Shown piece by piece: positions 14,924-22,315 of a stretch of DNA of 22,315 nucleotides (position 1 is the first letter of the stretch; every line of letters starts with the position of its first letter). Under the pieces are notes generated by a model that was not told the origin of the DNA, did no database searches, and saw nothing but the letters and a program-made list of their open reading frames with translations. The translations under genes were made by a program, and so were the position numbers. Source of the DNA: DTFZ01 sp964510055 (GTDB lineage Bacteria; Bacillota; Clostridia; Christensenellales; SZUA-584); assembly GCA_964510055.1 (NCBI GenBank), contig CAZDZY010000048.1:1-22315 (forward strand), given 5' to 3'.

Positions 14924-14960
14924 ATAGATTATATGAGCATTACATGTCGGGGGCACTTTA

Positions 14961-15608
14961 ATGGCTGATATACTTATCTCCGTTCTGGAGACGGCGCTGC
15001 TTGCCGCCGCGCTGTCAGTAGACTCGTTTATAGCAAGTTTCGGATACGGCACAGGCAAAATAAAGATACCTTTTGTATCGGTATTGATAATCAGCGTAAT
15101 AAGCAGCTCTGTGCTGGCATTGTCGCTTTTTATCGCTTCGGCAATAAGCCCGGCATTGCCCCCGCTCGCCACAAAGCTTATCTGCTTTTTTATACTGTTC
15201 ATATCCGGCGTCATAAAGCTCTTTGACAGCTCGGTAAAATCGATGATAAGAAAACATAAAGGGATAAAGAAACAGCTTAAATTCTCAATGCTAAGCCTTA
15301 ATTTCATACTCGACATATACGCCGACCCGGAGGACGCGGATATAGATTCTTCGCGCGACCTCTCGCCGCGCGAGGCAGTATCGCTCGCGATAGCGCTGTC
15401 GCTCGACGGGCTGGCGGCAGGCTTCGGCGCGGGCCTCGCCGACTTTAATATCATAGGAGCGATAATCTTTTCGCTTGCCTTCGGCGTGCTGGCAATACTG
15501 CTTGGCTGCCGCATCGGCAATAAAGTCGCTGAGGATACGCCTGTTGATATATCGTGGCTCGGCGGCGTACTGCTCGTTTTTTTAGGCGTACTCAAACTCG
15601 TAAACTGA
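14961..15608 (+). CDS. ytaF: Sporulation membrane protein YtaF (MntP superfamily)
   Basis: The 215-residue protein has about six membrane helices in two related halves, each with a conserved Asp: LSVDSFIASFGYG (18-30, D21) and LSLDGLAAGFGAG (147-159, D149). This is the MntP-like fold, in which the paired aspartates line a metal path. YtaF is found in spore formers and is called a sporulation protein; ion transport is inferred from the fold. A polar loop (95-140) separates the halves. GGGGG lies 8 bases before the ATG. The gene diverges from yunB. Confidence 0.88.
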   Translation: MADILISVLETALLAAALSVDSFIASFGYGTGKIKIPFVSVLIISVISSSVLALSLFIASAISPALPPLATKLICFFILFISGVIKLFDSSVKSMIRKHKGIKKQLKFSMLSLNFILDIYADPEDADIDSSRDLSPREAVSLAIALSLDGLAAGFGAGLADFNIIGAIIFSLAFGVLAILLGCRIGNKVAEDTPVDISWLGGVLLVFLGVLKLVN

Positions 15609-15692
15609 AACCGGCATTTTATAAAACCAGAATTATATAGTCAATTAACGCATAAGTTCTAAGAGTATGTTTATCGTGGGAGAAAAGAAACG

Positions 15693-18383
15693 ATGTACTC
15701 TGATACGCTTATGCACAGGCAGCTGAAAAATATCAAAGGGCTCACAAGCCATGAGGCCCATAGGTCGAGGATCAAGCACGGCGCTAACGAGCTGACTGAA
15801 AAGAAAAAGCAGGGGCTTTTTTTAAAATTCCTTTCCAACTTCGGCGATCCTATAATAAAGATACTCCTCGCGGCGCTGGTCATAAACATAATAATCTCCA
15901 TCAAGGGGGAATCGTGGTTCGAAACGATAGGGATAGGCATAGCTATAGCGCTCGCCACCCTTGTTTCCACGATATCGGAGTACGGCAGCGAGCAGACGTT
16001 CAAAAAGCTCCAGAAAGAAGCCGCCCGCATAAAGTGCAAAGTGTACAGGGGCGGCGACCTTACCGAGCTGTTTATAAACGAGATAGTGGTAGGCGACCAT
16101 TGCCTGCTGCAGCCGGGAGACCGCGTCCCGGCGGACGGCTATATATTGCACGGCGCCGTTGACGTCGACCAATCGCCGCTGAACGGGGAATCGGCAGAGG
16201 TACGAAAACACGGGAACGGCTCCGTAAAGAAGGAGATGCCCGTACCCGATATAAACGACCCGGGGCATATATTCCGCGGCTCGATAGTGTGCAACGGCGA
16301 GGCGGTGATGATAGTCACGGTAGTGGGCGACAAGACGTTTTACGGAAGCATAGCCGGCCAGGTGCAGGAAGAGACGCGCTCGAGCCCGCTTAAAGTGCGG
16401 CTTACGCATCTCGCCAAAACCATAAGCACGTTCGGGTACCTAAGCGCGGCGGCAGTCGCCATAGCTTACATGTTCAACGCTATTTTCATAAAGCACGGCT
16501 TTACGCTGCAGACGATAGCGGCTTACTTCGCCCAGCCGAAAGTACTTTTCGCAGACCTCTTCGCCGCGATACTCTTAGCCGTGGTCGTGATAGTTATGGC
16601 TGTGCCCGAGGGGCTGCCCATGATGATAACCGTAGTGCTGTCGGCGAATATGAAGCGAATGCTCAAAGACAACATACTAGTGCGCAAGCTGGTGAGCATA
16701 GAGACTTCGGGGAGCCTCAACATACTTTTTACCGACAAAACGGGAACGCTCACGCAGGGCGCGCTGAAAGTAAAAACGTTCATCGGCGGCGACGGCAAGA
16801 GGTACGATTCGCAGGCACGGCTGGCGGAAAAACGCCTGCTCTGGGACCTGCTGGCGCACGCGATATTCTATAACAACGACGCTATGGCGATACAGAAAGA
16901 CGGCGCAGTGCAGCCGGTGGGCGGCAACGCGACAGACCGCGCGCTGCTCTCGTATATGCTCAATTACCCGGTACCTTTCAACGACCTCGAAGTCGCGGCT
17001 AAAATACCGTTTACGAGCGATAAAAAATACTCAAGCGCGCAGGTAAGGGGCAGATACAACATGACTTTCGTAAAAGGCGCCCCGGAGATGATACTGCCGC
17101 GCTGCACCGGGTATATAGACGAGGGGCTGCATATAAAAGAATTCAACCGGCAGGCATTGCAGCCTGCCTTAAACAAGCTGGCGCAGAGCGCCATGCGCCT
17201 TATAGCTGTAGCGGTATCAGACGCGCCAATAACCGCTGGCGGCGGTTTCAAAGACTTGAAGCTCGTAGGCGTGCTGGGGATACAGGACGCTGTGCGGCAG
17301 GGAGCGGCGGAAGGCGTATCCCTCGCGCAGTCTGCGGGCATACAGGTGGTAATGATAACGGGCGACAGCGCGGACACCGCCGCCGCCATAGCCCGAGAAA
17401 CCGGGCTGGTAAAAAGCAAAGACGATATCATACTCACGTCCGCCCAGCTCGCGAAGATGCCGGACACCGACATAATAGCCATACTGCCCGGCCTGCGCGT
17501 TATTGCTCGGGCAATGCCGTCCGACAAGTTCCGGCTGATAAAGATAGCGCAGGCAAAAGGCCTGGTAGCCGGCATGACCGGAGACGGCATCAACGATGCC
17601 CCGGCGCTGAAATCAGCCGACGTGGGCTTCGCCATGGGCAGCGGCACCGAGATAGCCAAGGAAGCCGGGGACATAGTGATACTCGACAACAATTTAAGGT
17701 CGATAGCGAAAGCGATACTCTACGGGAGGACGATATTCAAAAGCATACGCAAGTTCATAATATTCCAGCTCACGGTAAACCTGTGCGCAGTCAGCATATC
17801 TATAATAGGGCCTTTTATAGGCGTGCACATGCCGGTGACAGTGATGCAGATGCTGTGGATAAACCTCGTGATAGACACGCTCGCGGGGCTCGCTTTCGGC
17901 GGCGAGCCGCCGCTCGAATATTACATGAAAGAGAAGCCGAAAAAGCGCAAAGAGCCCATAATCAACAAATACATGTGGAGCCAGATCTGCTTTACCGGCG
18001 TTTACACCGCGCTTGTGGGATTGCTGTTTTTAAAGCTGCCGTTCTTTCACTCATTGTTCAGGCCGTCGCCCACAAACGAATACTTCCTTACCGCGTTTTT
18101 TACGCTGTTCCTCTTCGCGGGGCTTTTCAACAGCCTGAGCGCGCGCACCCACAGGATAAACCTGCTGGCGAACATAGGCGGCAACAGGGCGTTCATATGG
18201 ATAATGAGCCTTGTAGCTGTGATGCAGATAGTATTCATTTACCTCGGCGGGAGCCTTTTCCGCACGGCCGGGCTCGCATTTAAAGAGCTGCTCATATGCA
18301 TAAGCCTCGCATTCACCGTGGTGCCCGTGGATATGATACGCAAGATAGTGATGTCGAAGACGAGGAGGGAGAGGAGCACGTAG
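15693..18383 (+). CDS. PMCA-type calcium-transporting P-type ATPase
   Basis: The 896-residue pump has all core motifs: PGDRVPADG (141-149), NGES (164-167, in place of TGES), PEGLP in M4 (305-309, the type II calcium site), DKTGT with phosphorylated D348, KGAPE (461-465), MITGDS (554-559) and GMTGDGINDAPAL (627-639). M6 has NLVIDTLAGLAFGGEPP, typical of calcium pumps. It lacks the long C-terminal regulatory tail of animal PMCAs. It probably exports calcium from the cytoplasm. The ribosome binding site GGGAG precedes the ATG. It lies 84 bases after ytaF with no terminator between, so the two could be read together. Confidence 0.94.
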   Translation: MYSDTLMHRQLKNIKGLTSHEAHRSRIKHGANELTEKKKQGLFLKFLSNFGDPIIKILLAALVINIIISIKGESWFETIGIGIAIALATLVSTISEYGSEQTFKKLQKEAARIKCKVYRGGDLTELFINEIVVGDHCLLQPGDRVPADGYILHGAVDVDQSPLNGESAEVRKHGNGSVKKEMPVPDINDPGHIFRGSIVCNGEAVMIVTVVGDKTFYGSIAGQVQEETRSSPLKVRLTHLAKTISTFGYLSAAAVAIAYMFNAIFIKHGFTLQTIAAYFAQPKVLFADLFAAILLAVVVIVMAVPEGLPMMITVVLSANMKRMLKDNILVRKLVSIETSGSLNILFTDKTGTLTQGALKVKTFIGGDGKRYDSQARLAEKRLLWDLLAHAIFYNNDAMAIQKDGAVQPVGGNATDRALLSYMLNYPVPFNDLEVAAKIPFTSDKKYSSAQVRGRYNMTFVKGAPEMILPRCTGYIDEGLHIKEFNRQALQPALNKLAQSAMRLIAVAVSDAPITAGGGFKDLKLVGVLGIQDAVRQGAAEGVSLAQSAGIQVVMITGDSADTAAAIARETGLVKSKDDIILTSAQLAKMPDTDIIAILPGLRVIARAMPSDKFRLIKIAQAKGLVAGMTGDGINDAPALKSADVGFAMGSGTEIAKEAGDIVILDNNLRSIAKAILYGRTIFKSIRKFIIFQLTVNLCAVSISIIGPFIGVHMPVTVMQMLWINLVIDTLAGLAFGGEPPLEYYMKEKPKKRKEPIINKYMWSQICFTGVYTALVGLLFLKLPFFHSLFRPSPTNEYFLTAFFTLFLFAGLFNSLSARTHRINLLANIGGNRAFIWIMSLVAVMQIVFIYLGGSLFRTAGLAFKELLICISLAFTVVPVDMIRKIVMSKTRRERST

Positions 18384-18384
18384 G

Positions 18385-18411
18385 AAAAAAGCGGCGCATA
18401 CTGCACCGCTT
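18385..18411 (-). terminator. Terminator between convergent genes, strongest for the LRR gene
   Basis: AAGCGG (18389-18394) pairs with CCGCTT (18406-18411), extended by GCA/TGC inside. On the minus strand the stem is followed by six Ts (18390-18385). Confidence 0.7.
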
Positions 18412-18444
18412 CTCATGGATATTGTAATACGTTTTTTATACTGA

Positions 18445-20166
18445 CTACGCTCCGGCCTGCAGATCGCCCAGGTCTGCCTCCCTCGATTCATAGTAAACAT
18501 TACTGAATGCGTAGTTATCGCTCCACCTCGCTGTTTTCTTCTCTATTGGTACCAGCCAGTACTTTGAAATCATAACAGTCTTACCGAAATCGATATGGAT
18601 CGTCCCTTCCGATCCATTACTTACGTCTATTGTTCCGAAGTTTTCCCACTTGCCGTTGACCAGCGCCCTTAACGCAAACTTTTTTAACTTGCCTTTTGTT
18701 ATTTTTATCTGGTAGTCTAAATCTACTCCGATCACATTTTCGAGCGCCGGGTCGATAGTTGTAGGGTAGCCGGTAGTTATCCAGCCGCCGTATTTGTACT
18801 TTGTCTTCTTTTCATCCCATTCACATTTGTATCGATCATGCTTTACCGAAATCGTGCATCTGAACCCGGTATTCGTATTTTCGATTTTTCCCTCGAGAAT
18901 GACAGCTTTCATCATAGAATTATACCCGGCGTCAGGCTGCTTGTTTGTTGCCTGTATCTTCCCGTCCCTTTCCACAGTAACAATGCTCGTGTCCAATGAT
19001 GACCATTTTATCTTTGCGCCGCCTGTCTCGATGGGCAGTTTTAAGTTTTCTATCATAAAATACTCGCCGGGCATAAGGCTTATACTAATAGTTTTCGGCT
19101 CATCCATATCGATCGCTGCTTTCCCGACAACACCTGAAATATCTTTGACCTTAGTGCCTTTTATGCCGATACTCTCAAGCGCCTTCATCTTAGACGCAGG
19201 GCTTATATCTTCTATAGGATCGTTCTGTAAAGTAAGTTTTGTTAAGCACCCGCAGCCGGCCAGAGCAGAAATATCGCTTATCTTGTTATCAGCAAGGCTG
19301 ATGTCTTTTAACTCTGTCAGCCCTGAAAGCGGCCCGATATCGCTTATCTGATTATTATTAAGGTTCACGGCCTCAAGTCCGCTTAAGCCGGATAACACAT
19401 CGACCTTTATTATTTTGTTATTTGACAGATCAAGTTCTTTCAGCCCCTGAAGCTTTACCAACGCGCCTATGCTGATGATTTGATTGTTACCGAGACACAG
19501 CTTATTAAGGGCGGCCATACCTGATAAAGCGCTGATATCGCTTATTTTATTGCCTGAAAGCTGCAAGTCAGTAAGGCCGCTCATCTCCGACAATGATGTT
19601 ATATCTGTAATAAGGTTTTCCTGAAGATCAAGCTGCGTTAGGCCTGTAAGTTCTGCCAGCGGGCTTATATCGCTTACCTGATTGCTCTTTAAACTAAGGC
19701 ATGTCAGGTCTTTAAACTGTGCCAGCGCTTCTATTCCCGTTATGCCGCACCCCTCGAGGTTTAGTTCCGTTAAGTCCCTGATATCTTTGTTGGTAACATC
19801 CCTGTCCCAAATATCGAGCTGCGAACGGACGGCATCTTCCAGTTCAGGGCTGTCAAAAGATATCGGCACCGTAGGGCCTTCAAGCACAAAAGTGACGATT
19901 TCCGCGCCGATCCCCGTTATAACAAGAACAATAACGGCAATAACGGCAGCCGCGGCAATGTAAGGCCACGGCCTTGTGTACCATTTCTTCGATTTGGCGC
20001 CCTCCGCGGAGCTTTCGCCGTTTACGGTTTCAATTTTCTTATCAGGATCTCCAGCCGTGTCTTTTGTCTTCGGTCCTTTTGTTTTGGGAGTCTTTACTTT
20101 AGCACCGCATGAAATACAAAGCTCGGATCCGTCAGGGATCTCCTGGCCGCATTTTTTACAACGCAA
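18445..20166 (-). CDS. Zinc-ribbon, membrane-anchored leucine-rich repeat protein with Ig-like domain
   Basis: The 573-residue protein starts at TTG (20166), supported by AGGAGGA 7 bases upstream. Layout: zinc ribbon C3, C6, C17, C20; charged linker; one membrane helix (about 69-95); then about ten 22-residue leucine-rich repeats of the internalin/SDS22 type (130-345; repeated NKISDISAL pattern); a Big_2-like bacterial Ig domain (about 357-445, ISISLMPGE and SIVTVERDGKIQ); and a beta-rich C-terminal domain (450-560). The repeats lie outside the cell and probably bind a protein or glycan partner, which cannot be named. The N-terminal ribbon places a metal-binding module inside the cell. No LPXTG anchor is seen. 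Confidence 0.85.
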   Translation of the reverse strand: MRCKKCGQEIPDGSELCISCGAKVKTPKTKGPKTKDTAGDPDKKIETVNGESSAEGAKSKKWYTRPWPYIAAAAVIAVIVLVITGIGAEIVTFVLEGPTVPISFDSPELEDAVRSQLDIWDRDVTNKDIRDLTELNLEGCGITGIEALAQFKDLTCLSLKSNQVSDISPLAELTGLTQLDLQENLITDITSLSEMSGLTDLQLSGNKISDISALSGMAALNKLCLGNNQIISIGALVKLQGLKELDLSNNKIIKVDVLSGLSGLEAVNLNNNQISDIGPLSGLTELKDISLADNKISDISALAGCGCLTKLTLQNDPIEDISPASKMKALESIGIKGTKVKDISGVVGKAAIDMDEPKTISISLMPGEYFMIENLKLPIETGGAKIKWSSLDTSIVTVERDGKIQATNKQPDAGYNSMMKAVILEGKIENTNTGFRCTISVKHDRYKCEWDEKKTKYKYGGWITTGYPTTIDPALENVIGVDLDYQIKITKGKLKKFALRALVNGKWENFGTIDVSNGSEGTIHIDFGKTVMISKYWLVPIEKKTARWSDNYAFSNVYYESREADLGDLQAGA

Positions 20167-20205
20167 AATGTCTTCCTCCTTATTTCATTTTAAAAATATA
20201 TTTAC

Positions 20206-20226
20206 TCAGAGACTATTCTTTGCCAT
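20206..20226 (-). other. Possible short upstream ORF in the LRR gene leader
   Basis: Between the promoter and the TTG start, a frame reads MAKNSL and stops. AGGAG lies 9 bases before its ATG. It could be a leader peptide or chance. Confidence 0.25.
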
Positions 20227-20251
20227 AGAAATCATCTCCTTTTTCGTGGTA

Positions 20252-20280
20252 ATTATATCAAATACGACAATAATAGGCAA
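20252..20280 (-). promoter_or_regulatory. Promoter of the LRR gene
   Basis: On the minus strand, TTGCCT (20280-20275) and TATAAT (20257-20252) have a 17-base spacer. The leader is about 80 bases. Confidence 0.65.
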
Positions 20281-20285
20281 TTATA

Positions 20286-20334
20286 AAATCCTCCGTCACC
20301 CGCACTCATGAGTGTGGGCGCCACCTCCTTTAGG
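20286..20334. repeat. Solo end of a palindromic repeat
   Basis: Two hairpins stand side by side: the perfect palindrome CACTCATGAGTG inside a CCC/GGG stem (about 20298-20316), and CCTCCTTT with AAAGGAGG around AGGG (about 20323-20342). The two-hairpin layout resembles one arm of the elements at 240 and 13374, with different bases. No partner arm is seen nearby. Confidence 0.45.
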
Positions 20335-20397
20335 GAAAGGAGGCTTTCATCGTCGCTCAGCCGGTTATAATCTTCGCTTCTCATGCTTAACAATAAG

Positions 20398-20426
20398 TGA
20401 CATTATTATATAAAATGTGCTATAAT
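20398..20426 (+). promoter_or_regulatory. Promoter of lipoprotein gene copy 1
   Basis: TGACAT (20398-20403), a 17-base spacer and TATAAT (20421-20426). A leader of about 50 bases follows, with GCGTA/TACGC able to pair. Confidence 0.6.
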
Positions 20427-20481
20427 GGGCGTATATATTATTTCTTTTTACGCTCAAATATTCTTACGCGGAGGGCAGTTC

Positions 20482-21471
20482 ATGAAAAGGATAACAGGGT
20501 TTATTTTAATAACAGCGCTCATTATGAGTATAGCCGCCTGCGGGCAGCCCCCGGCGCAGGTTACGGCAACCCCCACAGCAACGCCGGCGGCAGCGCCGGC
20601 ATTAACTAAGGCCGCGGCAGCGCCTACGGCAACCGTTACGCCTGCGCCTACGGTAACCGCAACGCCTGCGCCTACGCCATCCCCTACGCCTGCGCCGACG
20701 CCGTCCCCTAAGCCCGCGCCCAAGCCGAAGAAAACCAAAGCGCCTCCTTCCGGTCTTATTATAATAGCCGATTCTTACGGCGAAATATGCGGAGGGTATT
20801 CTAACGGAAAATGGCTCTCACAAAGCGAGGCCGCGGCATTCTGCGAAGGCAAAATAATCACTTTTAGCAGGTATGGTCTTACGGAGTTTATAGAGACAGT
20901 AGAGTCTTCCGGAGTAACGCATGATGATTATGAGTATGAAGTTCCCGGTATATATCCTTGCTGCTATCTTATACTGCCCGAGGACGGTTATAATCCGGAC
21001 GACCCTTATTCAACATATCTGTATTCCGGAGGGAAACTGCCTGATATCGAGAACGTCGAAGATACATATGACTTAAGCCTCACTCTCCAAAACTTGCTCG
21101 GCAATGAACCGGACGAAGGAGAAGCCGAAGCATACATAGGGAACGCGGTCATTACGGATATCGACAACGACGGGGAAAAAGAAACCCTTGTCGACGCGCG
21201 TTTTAGTGGTGAAGATTATATCGATGTCTCCTTTTGGTGCATTATAGAGAGCGACGGCACCATAAAGACAATAAGTGATGATTACTCTAGTTCCCCCTAT
21301 TATTACGGGGACGTTTATCTGCAGAACATAATAGACATCGATGGGGACAATATCAGCGAATTGGTCATCGACTATGGCTGTGGAGACTCTGAAGGAATGT
21401 GGGTATTTAAATATGACGGCAATAATTTGACATTAGTATTTGAATATTACGTGGAAGGTTATTGTCCCTGA
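20482..21471 (+). CDS. Lipoprotein with Pro/Thr-rich linker and calcium-loop-like motifs, copy 1
   Basis: The 329-residue protein begins at the ATG at 20482, behind CGGAGGG, rather than at the upstream ATG (20425). The signal peptide ends in a lipobox (MSIAAC, lipidated C20). Residues 21-88 are a Pro/Ala/Thr linker (TPAPTPSPTPAPTPSP) of the cell-wall-spanning kind. The outer domain (90-329) holds two acidic loops like calcium-binding or FG-GAP repeats: DIDNDGEKE (226-234) and DIDGDNISE (285-293). A conserved pair of motifs, YNGKWL-like and YLYSGGKLPDIE, is shared with copy 2. The function is unknown. There is no terminator before copy 2. Confidence 0.85.
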   Translation: MKRITGFILITALIMSIAACGQPPAQVTATPTATPAAAPALTKAAAAPTATVTPAPTVTATPAPTPSPTPAPTPSPKPAPKPKKTKAPPSGLIIIADSYGEICGGYSNGKWLSQSEAAAFCEGKIITFSRYGLTEFIETVESSGVTHDDYEYEVPGIYPCCYLILPEDGYNPDDPYSTYLYSGGKLPDIENVEDTYDLSLTLQNLLGNEPDEGEAEAYIGNAVITDIDNDGEKETLVDARFSGEDYIDVSFWCIIESDGTIKTISDDYSSSPYYYGDVYLQNIIDIDGDNISELVIDYGCGDSEGMWVFKYDGNNLTLVFEYYVEGYCP

Positions 21472-21494
21472 CCGGAGCCGGATGTGACAATAAG

Positions 21495-21523
21495 TAACAT
21501 TATTATATAAAATGTGCTGTAAT
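21495..21523 (+). promoter_or_regulatory. Promoter of lipoprotein gene copy 2
   Basis: TAACAT (21495-21500), a 17-base spacer and TGTAAT (21518-21523). This is the duplicated copy-1 promoter with one change in each box, both away from consensus, so it is probably weaker. Confidence 0.5.
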
Positions 21524-21578
21524 GGGCGCATATATTATTTCTTTTTACGCTCAAATACTCTTACTCGGAGGGCAGTTC

Positions 21579-22315
21579 ATGAAAAGAATAACTTTGCTAA
21601 TAATAATCATAACGCTCATTATGAGTATAGCCTCCTGCGGGCAGCCCGTAACTCAGGATCCGGCAACTCCCACAGCAACGCAGGCGGCAACGCCGGCATT
21701 AACGCAGGCCGCGGCTGCGCCTACGGCAACCGTTACCCCTGCGCCGACGGCAACCGCAACACCCGCTCCGACGCCATCCCCTACGCCCGCGCCGACGCCG
21801 TCCCCTACGCCAGCGCCCAAGCCGAAGAAAACCAAAGCGCCCGCGCCTCCTTCCGGTCTTGTCATAATAGCGGCTGCAAATAACTCTACGTCTGAATACG
21901 GCGAAATACGCGGAGGGTATTATAACGGAAAATGGCTTACCCACAGGGAGGCCGCGGCATACTGCGAAGGCAAAATGACTTTTTACGAGTATGATCTTAC
22001 AAGGCTTAAGAGGACAGTAGTGTCTTCCGGAGTAACACACGAAGAAGAGGATGATTCTGCCTGCGAAACAAACGATGGCTTTGGCTGCTACTGGCTTGAT
22101 ATACCCGAGGACGTCGCAGAGGGAGACAGCGCAGATGATGGCTCCTTCGGCTATACATATCTGTATTCCGGGGGAAAACTGCCTGATATCGAGGCCGTCG
22201 AAGATACAGAAGAAGCCTGCCTCGCTGTCCAAACCCTGCTCGACAATGCGCTGGGCGAAGGCGAAGCCGAAGTGGAGTTATATAACGCAGTCAGTGCCGA
22301 TATCGACAACGACGG
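21579..22315 (+). CDS. Lipoprotein copy 2, cut by the window end
   Basis: The frame is open from ATG 21579 (CGGAGGG upstream) to the right edge, giving 245 codons without a stop. The lipobox is MSIASC (C20). A Pro/Thr/Ala linker, slightly longer than in copy 1, is followed by an outer domain with GGYYNGKWL, AAAYCEGKM, SSGVTH, YLYSGGKLPDIE and the start of an ADIDND loop. The leader and signal region are nearly identical to copy 1, while the outer domain has many amino-acid changes but no broken frame. This indicates a tandem duplicate kept under selection and diverging. The function is unknown. Confidence 0.85.
   Translation, partial: MKRITLLIIIITLIMSIASCGQPVTQDPATPTATQAATPALTQAAAAPTATVTPAPTATATPAPTPSPTPAPTPSPTPAPKPKKTKAPAPPSGLVIIAAANNSTSEYGEIRGGYYNGKWLTHREAAAYCEGKMTFYEYDLTRLKRTVVSSGVTHEEEDDSACETNDGFGCYWLDIPEDVAEGDSADDGSFGYTYLYSGGKLPDIEAVEDTEEACLAVQTLLDNALGEGEAEVELYNAVSADIDND

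Noticed and set aside
14821..14960. Known riboswitch (yybP-ykoY, c-di-AMP or cobalamin) before ytaF
   Set aside because: Fragments such as GCCGAATC and GGTG are present, but the rest of each consensus is missing.
20425..20481. Upstream start for lipoprotein copy 1
   Set aside because: It would put 19 residues before the signal peptide and begins inside the -10 box; the ATG at 20482 has CGGAGGG.
20520..20740. Minus-strand Gly/Val/Ala-rich frame opposite the lipoprotein linker
   Set aside because: It is the mirror of the low-complexity Pro/Thr linker and is not a real protein.

Overview
The window looks like chromosomal DNA of an uncultured, endospore-forming member of the Clostridia (Bacillota). 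The evidence is four sporulation genes (spoIIQ, spoIID, yunB, ytaF), GGAGG-type ribosome binding sites, PadR-type control and dispersed palindromic repeats of the CTTCCCCTTGAGGGGAAG type. A run of 10 Ns inside argS shows that this is a scaffolded, probably metagenomic, assembly. Most genes are ordinary core genes. The unusual material lies in the spaces between them.

Layout. 1-157: tail of an unrecognised gene. 240-1010: two related mobile-element-like units side by side. The second carries an intact DUF559 nuclease gene, and the first is an internally deleted copy holding only that gene's two ends. 1148-2899: an autoregulated-looking PadR gene overlapping a SEDS (FtsW/RodA-like) membrane protein that has an N-terminal permease-prefix domain. 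3056-3829: YdcF/DUF218 membrane protein. 3892-7395: argS (split only by the assembly gap), serS and a small zinc-ribbon membrane protein, all on one strand. 7464-9302 (minus): spoIID followed by spoIIQ. 9479-10183: YgjP-like metallohydrolase. 10184-11130: an A+T-rich island with an unknown 161-residue protein, a possible 37-residue protein and flanking short direct repeats. 11134-13206 (minus): GH3 glycosidase. 13374-14081: about 700 bases of palindromic repeats of two families. 14112-14804 (minus): yunB. 14961-18383: ytaF and a PMCA-type calcium P-type ATPase. 18445-20166 (minus): zinc-ribbon/leucine-rich-repeat surface protein. 20391-22315: a tandem duplication of a lipoprotein gene including its promoter; the second copy runs off the window.

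How the genes fit together. spoIID and spoIIQ act at the septum during engulfment. yunB and ytaF are membrane proteins of the sporulation programme. argS and serS are translation housekeeping genes. Several products share one design: a four-cysteine zinc ribbon inside the cell, a single membrane helix, and an outer domain or linker. No rRNA, tRNA, CRISPR array or classical transposase was seen.

The best candidate for something undescribed is the DUF559 gene packed between conserved repeat ends with its deletion derivative beside it. This suggests a nuclease-linked family of miniature elements. Second is the PadR/permease-prefix/SEDS pair, which would be a conditionally expressed cell-wall polymerase.
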